In this document: in pieces, positions 1 to 9,104 of the stretch
Numbering within the stretch: the stretch's first letter is position 1
Layout of the letters: each line of letters opens with the position of its first letter
From: Trichosphaerium sp. ATCC 40318
Lineage: Eukaryota > Discosea > Flabellinia > Trichosidae
Assembly (NCBI GenBank): GCA_038496445.1
Contig: JALMLS010000541.1
Span: forward strand, 186,001 to 250,000
Length of the DNA: 64,000 nucleotides
Reading direction: 5' to 3'
Notes under the pieces: generated by a model
Told to the model about the DNA's origin: nothing
The model's input: only the letters and a program-made list of their open reading frames with translations
Database searches by the model: none
Made by a program: the position numbers and the translations under genes

Positions 1-1289
1 AACGTATTGGCTGAGTACTTTTGAAGGTAAGTGAAAAACGCGAAAAAACCAGAATTTTTGTTTTTTCGTTTTAGCACGTGCAGCAAATCATGATCTTATT
101 TTTTGGTTGTAGGATCAGTAATAGTGGATGACGTAATCAAAAACCAAATACAGAATAACGAAAAGTTCAAGACAGGGTTTGATTATACGTTTGAGACGCC
201 TAGTGAAATTGTCACTAACCCAACATTGTACGTACATCTTGACATTATCAAGCTGTTTCAACAAGGCGGTAATATTACTGTTGTGGATTTACATCAGTAA
301 CAACATAATTCTTCTAATGGACAAAGCTGTAACAGTGAAGGCAATGTAGTGTTTTTTCAACTCTGAAATTTTAGTGTATTGTAGTTTTTTCTTAAAACTT
401 GCATAGTTGGGGATACAGCTCAACATTTAGATGTTCCTCTGGGAAAACAAGAAGGTGTACAACAAGATTGCATTGCATGGCTCCAGTGACATTGAATCCA
501 GGAACATCATTTATGAATAACACTGTACATACCGTTACATAGTGTGTCATGCTTAATAGCTTTTTAGGAGCTTGTTGGATTTTTTGTAACTTGTGAGATT
601 ATACTTCCAGGTTCTTTGACAGCTAATAACAACACATGTTTTAAACACAAGGATGACGTATGTATACAAAAATGGTTTGATGGCAATACAGACAGCACCA
701 GGCTTTTTGGTAGTTCGTCATTGATACGACCAACAAGATTACTAGACAGCACTGAAGAGGTACAAACTCTTTTGATACAAATATTACAGTTTTCATATTG
801 TTTATGCTCGTTCTAAACCAATTCAACACCTTTCTCTTTAATGCCTCTGCTAATGTTTTTACTAAGGCTTTAAGTCATATTAAGAGAATTAAAGGAATCA
901 CGGTGAGCAAGAACCATGTTCTTTTGTTCAATCAAGATAGTGAAAGTATTGTGAAGAAACATAAAATTACTGCTATTGTGTTTATTACTGTAAGTACAAC
1001 TGTTTTTACATTTGGAAGCTGTTAGGTCTATAATCTTTTTCAACATTGTTGACATTTTGCCTAGGTTTTTTGTATCTTGTATGTGGCAGTTATAGGTGTA
1101 TGTCTTTTTTATAATCATCCAGAGATATCTAGGAAGATTGTTTCCAAATACGGATGTACACCTGCCTCTTTTGGTCTTCTTGGAGGTCCCGAAAATAACG
1201 TTGTGGCCACCCCATCTGATAACCCTTCATCTACTTCAGATGATAAAAGCGTGTCGATACAAATGGATAGTCCATACGTTGAAAACTGA
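1..1289 (+). CDS. 3' part of a single-pass membrane protein gene (5' end outside window)
   Basis: Not recognised. Exons seen: 1-26 (donor GTAAGT), from 113, about 612-763, about 799-989, and 1065-1289 ending in TGA. The junction 989/1065 joins two halves of one strongly hydrophobic stretch of about 24 residues (coded about 958-1110), read as a transmembrane helix. It is followed by a tail of about 60 residues rich in Ser, Asp and Pro. The part before the helix has Asn-rich and Cys-containing stretches that would be extracytoplasmic in a type I protein. Splicing between 228 and 610 is unclear: an open frame stops at 300, so a donor GTACGT near 228 may be used instead. The membrane topology is inference; no family could be assigned. 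Confidence 0.55.
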
Positions 1290-1574
1290 AACTATGTAGA
1301 TAAGACAAATTGTACAAAAAAAAATAAAACACAAAATTACCAAAGATCAGATTGTGAAAAAGAACAGTCCTCCATTGAATATGGAGTATGCTCTATGAAT
1401 TGTTTACTTCAAGTCCACTGGATGCTGCTTAGAAAGAGGCCATCAAATGCAGCATTTGTATGTACAATGTTTAGACATCAAGTAGCTAATGTACATAACA
1501 AGACTACGAGTAGTAGAAAATGTTTCTGTAAATACAATACCAGGTTGAAACACTTTACCTGTAGACAACAAGTA

Positions 1575-1646
1575 GCCCACTTAGCTCAATCGGAAGAGCG
1601 TTTGGCTTTTGACCAGATGGTAGCGAGATCAAAACTCGCAGTGGGC
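1575..1646 (+). tRNA. tRNA-Lys(UUU), repeat-unit copy 1
   Basis: A 72-nt cloverleaf folds fully: 7-bp acceptor stem (GCCCACT with AGTGGGC), 4-bp D stem, anticodon loop CTTTTGA giving anticodon TTT, and 5-bp T stem GCGAG/CTCGC. The T loop is ATCAAAA, with A where T54 is normal. It sits in a repeat of about 180 bp (about 1515-1695) shared with four other loci. No run of four T follows within about 50 nt. Instead there is a conserved hairpin, TAACAC/GTGTTA. No CCA is encoded, as expected for a nuclear tRNA. Confidence 0.85.
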
Positions 1647-2008
1647 TTAACACTATATCTTTGGTGTTAGTGTGCAAAGTGTTCCAAATAATTTCGAAAC
1701 AACCAACCTGAATTCATTGAATATGGAAAACTTATGAGTGCTCTATGTTAGCCAACAGATCATCTTGTAATCAATTACTTCAATCATTGAAAAATACCGA
1801 CTCTAAATGAAGGTAAAAACTGAACTATTGAAACCACAACAAACTTGTTAGAACCAACTTTGTTTATTCATAACTGTTGCGAATGGAGCCCTTATTCAAC
1901 AACTTGATATTCTATAAAACAAACTCGTAATACTATAGCGAGCTTAATTGAAGACGTACATGCGCCAAAAGAGAAGCAGACAAAAAGGTACTGCTGTCAC
2001 GAACTGGT

Positions 2009-2222
2009 GGAAATTCACCTTTACATTGTAAACACTTGACAGATGAAGGGATTAAAGCACTTTCCGGTGTTCATACATTTCTCTTTATGGCTGTAAACAT
2101 GTAACTGATGAAGCAATCTAAGCAATTGAAGGAGTATGAAATAGACATAAGTTATACTTACAGTCAAATGTATCAAAGCGCTCAAAGGTCTTCACACCAT
2201 TTCCATTGAGCCTTGGTTAACA
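2009..2222 (+). pseudogene. Relic of a leucine-rich-repeat gene
   Basis: One frame reads a typical repeat (LTDEGIKALSGVHT), stops, and the next frame picks up HVTDEAI, a stop, then AIEGV and another stop. This is the T-D-E-x-I-x-x-L/I spacing of cysteine-containing leucine-rich repeats, often found behind F-boxes. Three stops and one frame change within about 200 bases show it is dead. No F-box is visible immediately upstream, but an F-box start lies 215 bases downstream in a separate relic. Confidence 0.6.
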
Positions 2223-2436
2223 CAACTTGTCACTGTTGTATGATAGTTTTAGTAAACAAAACAACTGTAAGATGGTAATATTCCATACGGAACTTGGCAA
2301 CAATACAAAGCAATTCAAAATACAGAAAAAACTACACACCATTATCTGAACACAAAAAACGAATTGTAAGAAATTTGTTGGAAATGTGTACCACAAACTT
2401 TAACCATTATGGCACTATAATCACTCAATTATTACC

Positions 2437-3684
2437 ATGAACTCCATACCTCCTGAAATAGTCGTAATCATTCTTAATAAGCTTGCGCCTACCACTCTAT
2501 GTAGCTGTAGACTAGTTTCGCAGTCGATGCTTTGGCATGTTGGCTTTACTCTCCACGGCAAAGTACGCCAAGTTAATAGTTACCTACAATTAGTTGACAT
2601 CGCATAATTTGTACTACTAAGTCGAAATTACTTAAAGTCATTCGGCTTCCCACAAGGACGGAAGACCAAAATCAAGAATGTTTCTTTACCACTGCTAAGG
2701 AGCGTACCAAAAATAACTATAAACTTAGGTTGACTTTGTAACAAAGACTGTTGAGAGAATGTGCGGTCATGAGGACTACATGGGTAGCACTTTCGGGTCA
2801 GCCAATAGTTCGAGGTTCACCTACATAACTTCTATTGAGGCAACTGAAAGCAAGGTTGGTCGAACATTCTTGGTGGTGTTTCTAAACGTTTGTTTAGGTC
2901 TATTTATTGGATAACAGATTGTTTGCACTCATTGCTGTTGATATACCTACATGTGCTTCAGAAAGAATTAATACAAGCGGTGGCCATGGATATACTAATT
3001 ATTCACCACATCCACTAGCAACGTTACAGCTTGACTGCCCTAGTTCTATTACAAAAATGAATGGAAAGTTGTATATTGCCGACAAAGGCCACAGTATGAG
3101 TGTTTATGTATAAAACGGTTGTACTGACACTATCCCTTAGATTGTTTTTGTGTAGAAGCGGATATTACAGCCGGAGTGGCAAAAGGATTAGTGAGAAAAC
3201 AAATGAATTGTATCACTTTAACAACAAACGGATCAATACTATCAGCAAGACACTTTGCCTCTCAGATTACAATCTCTGATCCTGTCACTGGTAAAATTAC
3301 AGAAAAAGAAGTTTATACGTATAATGAAGAAAAGAACAAGAATCAAGAAGCTAATCGAATCTTGGATATTTGCGTTAGAGAGGATACTGTGTACTTTTTG
3401 GAGCACCATTCTTTGTTCCATATTCCCAAGTTCAGCAAGGTGTTATGCGCAAAGCGTCTTATTGCTAACCGCATATTCATCTTCAAGAAACCTGTAGGTA
3501 TAACTATGACACGTGGGTGCTTGTTTGTTGCCGATAGGTTCGACAACACTGCGTATATCCGAAAACTGGATACATTGTAAAGTTAAAAGTACAAGGCATG
3601 ATGAAAGATATTACCTGTATTACTAGCAATTCAGATTCTTTATTCATTGCAAGTCGTACATGCGTCTATACTATAAAATTATAA
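2437..3684 (+). pseudogene. Degenerate F-box / NHL-like propeller gene
   Basis: The ATG at 2437 opens a 56-residue frame with an F-box (IPPEIVVIILNKLAPTTLC, then CRLVSQSMLW) and stops at 2605. About 280 bases with several stops follow. Propeller-like coding resumes about 2899-3093, splices (intron 3094-3155, GTATGA...GTGTAG) and continues to 3580. Segments such as KMNGKLYIADKGH and ITMTRGCLFVADRFDN have the look of NHL blades. The frame stops at 3578-3580, but the +1 frame carries straight on (GYIVKLKVQGM) to a TAA at 3684, so an A-run near 3560 has gained or lost a base. F-box proteins of this type would select substrates for an SCF ubiquitin ligase; this copy looks inactive. Confidence 0.6.
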
Positions 3685-4460
3685 TTCAAGTTGACAAATA
3701 AATTCAGGAAGTTTCAACAGGTCTAGTGTTGCAACGAGCCAATTAATATTCCAACTTTTTTTTTCATTGCAATACACCTGACATGGTATCTTGTACACAA
3801 TTCTCCTTACTGTTCATACAAAAGCCTGTCTTGAAGTATTAGCTACGCTTTGCAACCTCTGTTGTATTTTTAGCAATCGCTAAAGATCGCTAGACCACAA
3901 TACGCCCACAACACCCGAGAATTCTGGAGTTAATTTTGTAGTTTTAGTATTTGGGTACTGTTTTACAAGCCTCACAAGCTTGAACTATAGGAATGTTGTA
4001 ATCGAGAATTTGGGAGCATCTCTTTCAGAGAAAAGCCAACTTTGATTGACTACAACCATTCGTTTAGCTCAAAACTCATTCGTGTAGCACTGGCCCTTAA
4101 AGATCGTCATGTGTAACAGGTACAGTTTACAAACCTGCCATAACGGTTTGTTTGAGCAGTTTAATCTAATTCTCTTCAAAGCACCTGTTTAGCTATTTCA
4201 TTGACTGTTTTACTATCTTTATACGTATTGTGTACAATGGGAGTATGGATAGGGTACGTTACGGATATTTAAAGCGAAAACGGATTACTAACCCGATAAA
4301 AGATCAATAGTCTTTCTTGCGGCTCTCCCCTTTGGTCCGGTTGCTACTATTGTATTCGTGTTGACAGCCATTGTATTGGTATTACTTATAGCAGCTTGCG
4401 CTGTGGCAAGTGTTAGTATTGTAACAAAAACAAGTGCGTTAGCGTTGAGTTGTTTTGTAG
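3685..4460. other. Intergenic, no supported gene
   Basis: The stretch lies between the propeller relic and the phosphatase. The first coding exon of the phosphatase probably lies in its last 250 bases, but its ATG could not be fixed; ATGs near 4236 and 4244 lead only to short frames. The opposite strand carries a 68-codon frame (4288-4494) with a hydrophobic start, which I do not support as a gene. Confidence 0.4.
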
Positions 4461-6317
4461 TTTTTCTTAGTTGCGTTAGGGATTTTCTTGCCACCGTTTG
4501 TAGTTATCTCTGTATTAACTATACTCTTTGTGTCTGTCATTATATGCTTCGGTCTCGTAATATCTTATGCGTTTTCTCCGAGTATCAGCCCGAACAATGG
4601 CCTTTCATTCGAAGTTCGTGGATGTAAGGATGTTATTGATTATTTTCACATTTTTTATAACACGTGATTTTCACGTGTATTAACTTTTCGCTTCAGCAAT
4701 AACTTCATCAGAAGCTTCATTTGTCATTCGAAACAGAGATTTTTCAAATGTGGTACGGACTACTTAGCATTCGTAGAAAGCTGAATTGCGTGTAGCGAAT
4801 TGATTATGGGACTGCCACTACACCTCCTGTTTCTATTCTTGAATCAAACGATTTTACAGCAACAATCAAGATCACTGGACTCACACCTAACACACTTTAC
4901 ACATACTCCTTCATTTACGACAATGGAACTGAGACAAGTTCTTCTCGTACATTCACAACACTTCTTGCTCCAACTCAACAAGGCACTTTCACTTTCACCA
5001 TCTCGTCTTGTATCTTCATAGCACCATATTCTAGCCCTAACAGGTACGATTCCAATACTCTCAACTAATGATCGCGTGCTACCCTTCAAGGACTAAAAGT
5101 TATGCAATAGTGTAAAGGACCTTGTGGAGACAAAACCAGATTTCCACATTCACTTAGGTGACTACATATACGCAGATATTCCATATCTCCTTGGTAAGGC
5201 TTTTGTGATATGTTTAATTTACTATTTACGATACAAATCATCTTATTAAAATAAAAGACAGCTTATACCGCAATAGGAGAAGAGGTGGATGATTACAGGC
5301 GAGTGTATAGAAAATTCTTGAAAAACGATGTTGTTCGTTCACTTGCAGAAAATATACAAACATTCCACATGTGTGCGTCAATTAGGAACTTGTACATTGA
5401 AATCATACATCAAAGACGTTCTTTCACTTTTTTTGTGTGTTGTTGTAACACGTAAAGTAACGCGTATCTGATATTTAGACGATGATCATGAGATTAAAAA
5501 TAACTGGGATCAAAAAGAGGAGGCTCCATATCCCTCTGCTATGAAAGCATGGACTGAATACGCTGGTAATGGTAACCCACAACCTTTACTAAGTGCGATT
5601 TATCAGCTTTAACAATGTTGTTTATTGACGTGAAACCTCTAGGTGATGTCTACTACTACACTTTTGAAGTTTCAGAAGTTGGATACTTTATGTTAGATAC
5701 AAAAAGGTATCGGAGTCTTGTTGATGAAACCGATGGACCAAGTAAAACAATGCTTGGCTCCGTACAAAAAGCAGCGCTATTCAATTGGCTTGAAAATGAT
5801 CCTTCACCAATAAAGGTAAAAACGAATGATTCGTGTTGTTATTCTATTTCTCGTTCTGAATATTAGGCTAATACAATCTCCTAGATTTTGATGTCAGGTC
5901 CTCCTTTTAGTCCTTGGAATGGTGGTGATACATGGGGAGCTTACAGAACAGAGCTTAATGAGGTTTTAGACTTCATTTCAAATAATAATATTTCAGTTGT
6001 GTTGTTCTCAGCGGACCGACACTTTGCAGCTGTCTGGGAACTCAGACCAGGTCTTTTTGAATTCTCCGTATCACCTGTAGATGTATTATATGGAGACTTT
6101 GGAGATGATCCTCCAGCAGATCCTGGTGATGGCACAAAGGTAACAACAATTTACCTATTAAAATTACAACTCACTTTTTTCTTAGCAACTATTCCTCGAT
6201 AGGTCAGGCAATTTCTTTGGTAAAATTACAGCCAGTACAGATGCTAGTCCACCAACAATTAAAGTAGATATCCAAAAGGGATCTGAGACTGTACATACCC
6301 AAACAGTCACGTTTTAA
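4461..6317 (+). CDS. PhoD-like metallophosphatase with N-terminal membrane anchor
   Basis: About 440 residues over eight or more exons. The first clear exon (4461-4626) codes a hydrophobic helix (FVVISVLTILFVSVIICFGL), read as a signal anchor. Next comes the Fn3/Ig-like N-domain of PhoD proteins (GLTPNTLYTYSFIY) and then the catalytic domain with its metal-binding signatures: DFHIHLGDYIYAD, YDDHEIKNNW, and ADRHFAAVWEL where the family usually has G-D-x-H. Introns end cleanly, for example 5043-5108 and 5814-5884. Family members are calcium/iron-dependent phosphomonoesterases or phosphodiesterases acting outside the cytosol. The protein stops at 6315-6317 after a short beta-rich tail. The exact start is unresolved. 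Confidence 0.8.
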
Positions 6318-6750
6318 ATTCAATTGTTAAATAAATAGTACTGCGTGTTGAAACATAAATGTTGGCGATCGTGTTTTTGAAGGGTTCTCACAAAGAGTCA
6401 ATACATATGTCGTAAATGTACGTATCAGGTAAGATATGTTCGTAAAAGGTATGTACCAATAAGGCAGTTTTGAAGATAGAGCACCAAAGAGCCATACTAC
6501 TTTGGGTTTTATCTTGAGGCGATTTTATTTTTTCGCCTAAAAACACAAGACTTTTTTTTTCGAAAAATCTATTTATAAACCACTCCATTGAGAAAAAACA
6601 TAAAAAACGGTTTACACTCATACTTGCCAATAACCAACTCCTGAGAAACCGAGTACACCCTTTTTAAATATGTACATATAACACTTGTAAGCTTCAGTGA
6701 AATGAACACTTGTTGCTGGTGTTAAGCACAATCAGAATTTAATTAAACAC

Positions 6751-7512
6751 ATGACACAACAAGATCCAATCACCACTCTCCCTATTGAGATATCAGCTAT
6801 CATTCTCCTAAAGCTTGAAACGCCTCAATTACTCAAACTAAAAAGAGTTAACAAGCAATGGTTCTCTATTCTCCAAGACGATCTATTTTACAGAAGAAAT
6901 ACCATGGCTAAATACACATACAACGAAATTACTGAACCTTACCCTCACATTGTGGATAGCTCCTTCAGGATGAAGAAAAGGGATCTAAACAACAAAAACA
7001 ACTTTTCAGTGGAGATATGCATTAAACGCAATGGAAACCAACCCCCTAACGCCGGAATCATATGCCGAGCATATCAGCTCATACATCATAGGCTTTTCAG
7101 TGGATTTAAGCTTGGTTTCCAAGGATTAGACACTCCTAATACCCTCCGTTTCGATGTAAGCCAATACACAAGCTTTTATTTTACTGCCAGATGTCCTGCT
7201 CAAGTACCCGATAATGAGTGGACGCACATTGTTGGTGTATGTTCCGGAAAGCACATCAGCCTGTACATCAATGGAACACGTGGTAATCCCGTGCCAGTAG
7301 ATAACTCTAGAGCACATCAACAAAAACAAAAATATGGACGCTTTCATAGCGATAACGATGTGAGCAAGCTGCAGTTCGGTCAAGATGGTCCAACTCCGGA
7401 AAGAAGGCTTAAAGGATCTGTCAGAGACTTTTGTTTTTATCCTTTCGCACTTACAGATTCTCTTGTATCAAAACTGTATGCTACATCTCATGCAGTCACT
7501 TCTAAACAATAG
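6751..7512 (+). CDS. F-box/LamG (concanavalin-like) protein, copy A
   Basis: A single uninterrupted 253-codon frame, unlike its intron-rich neighbours. Residues about 8-48 form an F-box (LPIEISAIILLKLETPQLLK, then KRVNKQWFSIL), which would bind Skp1 in an SCF ubiquitin ligase. Residues about 85-245 fit a LamG/concanavalin-like jellyroll: FSVEICIKRNGN, VPDNEWTHIVGVCSGKHISL with YINGTRG, and a closing GSVRDFCFYPFALTD. The likely role is recognition of a glycan or protein target for ubiquitination; this is inference from the domain pair. A nearly identical copy lies inverted at 24626-25390. The missing introns suggest retroposition or transfer. Confidence 0.85.
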   Translation: MTQQDPITTLPIEISAIILLKLETPQLLKLKRVNKQWFSILQDDLFYRRNTMAKYTYNEITEPYPHIVDSSFRMKKRDLNNKNNFSVEICIKRNGNQPPNAGIICRAYQLIHHRLFSGFKLGFQGLDTPNTLRFDVSQYTSFYFTARCPAQVPDNEWTHIVGVCSGKHISLYINGTRGNPVPVDNSRAHQQKQKYGRFHSDNDVSKLQFGQDGPTPERRLKGSVRDFCFYPFALTDSLVSKLYATSHAVTSKQ

Positions 7513-7686
7513 ATCAATAAAAATTAGTAGTTCATCTGTGTTGTACATATTTTGTTAGTCCTTCGATACAGAGTGTGCTAATCCTCCAGCTGCTTGACTT
7601 TGTACACTTTTACAGTCTAAAAAATAGGAAAATGTTTCTGTAAATACAATACCAGGTTGAAACACTTTACCTGTAGACAACAAGTA

Positions 7687-7758
7687 GCCCACTTAGCTCA
7701 ATCGGAAGAGCGTTTGGCTTTTGACCAGATGGTAGCGAGATCAAAACTCGCAGTGGGC
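7687..7758 (+). tRNA. tRNA-Lys(UUU), repeat-unit copy 2
   Basis: Identical in its 72 nt to the copy at 1575-1646, including the ATCAAAA T loop. It lies 174 bases behind the F-box/LamG gene. The flanks match copy 1: GTTGAAACACTTTACC upstream and the AAAGTGTTCCAAATAA end downstream. The hairpin behind it is weakened by GACGTTAG in place of GGTGTTAG. Confidence 0.85.
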
Positions 7759-7805
7759 TTGGCACTAAATCTTTGACGTTAGTGTGCAAAGTGTTCCAAA
7801 TAAAT

Positions 7806-9104
7806 CCCAACACATATCTAAACACATTTCAATAAATACGGCAAACTTCCAATACAAGATACTTACAGCTATCGCAAATGCTTAAGCCGCTTGCAATCTA
7901 TCAAGTACTTTCTATCGCCAATGATTGCACTTGCCATAGATCCTATATAATGCTATTTCAAGTACAAGAGTAGAGGTGGTCACCAATCGGAAATCCTGAT
8001 TGCTTTTTACTTTTTGGACTAAGAAAAATAAAGGAAAGCTGAACCATTTTTCATTTTTGGTTGATACTAGGCTTTGGACCTATGTATCGAACACAAGCAA
8101 CATTTCAAAGGCATGACAGCATGTAGAACTTAAAAAAAGAATGTGGTGCCATGGTACAACACCAACAAAATCTCACACATTTTAATGGCTAGCCTAATAC
8201 AACATTTTGTTGCTGAGTTTCTTCGCCGTTGGTTAACCGCTACAGATTTTTGTACCCGGCTTAGCCGGGACCGTAGCACGACCACCTCTAGTATGGTGCC
8301 ACCCCTAAAAATGAAACGTCTTAATGTCACGTGATTATATCAAATTTGTGCTTTGTACTCCAATGAGTACCATATACGACAAATGTAGGACCTACTGTAA
8401 GAATTTAAACTCTAAGAAAACCAAACTTTGAAGAAGAAAAAACAAGAAAAGAATCATTTACAGTAATTGTCTAATAGTTCAATCAATCTAAATGATAAAA
8501 AGCAAAGGTAATCATAGTGTTTATTCCAAACACTTGTTCTCTTTCGTTTAATGTAAATGCTATTTCGTCTAATAATACCTTTCTAGCACTTACACAAGGA
8601 AATAAACGCGTACGGCAGCGTTTCGAAGTAGATAATTTAAGGTATGTTAGCGACAAGACTTCATTAGAAAACGTGTTATCAGTTATACAAGTGAGGATTC
8701 AGCAACGATATTTTGAGTAAACCCAACGGGTTTTTTTGTATAAAGTAGTTGTTGCGAATTTAGTAGCAAACATGCCAGCAGTACTCCCATGTACCACAAA
8801 GTACTAATACGCGGTTGCTTATGTCACATGCCAGAAAGTAACCTTCGGATTTTAAGTGAATATTCCTACCGTTAACAAAAAAAAATGCTGGCCAAAAATG
8901 ATATTTCGCGTGAAGGATAGTCTTATCCTGACCGAAAACGAACAGTATTCTTTCTTCACTTGCTTTTGCTGTTAAATATTAACAAAAACGCTACGACAGA
9001 ATTGCTTTTTTTCAACGTTTTTTTTTCTCCAGTTTTCCATAGTTGGTTTTTTTTATGAAACACGTAGCACCTTTTTCTCTTACTGTTATTTTATTAGAAA
9101 TAAA
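7806..9104. other. Intergenic, no supported gene
   Basis: About 1.3 kb without a convincing gene. A 67-codon frame at 8517-8720 has no recognisable motif and no splice partners. A CACGTG lies at about 8328. The T-rich stretch just before 9105 is probably the promoter of the MORN gene. Confidence 0.4.

Larger units (their letters stand above)
6420..7805 (+). repeat. Block A of an inverted duplication (F-box/LamG gene + tRNA-Lys unit)
   Basis: The upstream region, the whole F-box/LamG gene and the tRNA-Lys unit reappear in reverse orientation at about 24353-25690. Similarity covers more than the coding part: the promoter-side T-rich stretch with ACACAAGAC and the CAGGAGTTGGTTATTG motif is shared, as are the 3' spacer and tRNA flanks. 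Confidence 0.8.

Noticed and set aside
4288-4494. Minus-strand 68-codon frame with a signal-peptide-like start
   Set aside because: It lies opposite the probable first exons of the phosphatase, has no continuation, and its hydrophobic look follows from the membrane helix coded on the other strand.
6388-6630. Minus-strand frame in front of the F-box/LamG gene
   Set aside because: The same region in the duplicated block (25460-25690) does not keep this frame open, so it is promoter DNA.
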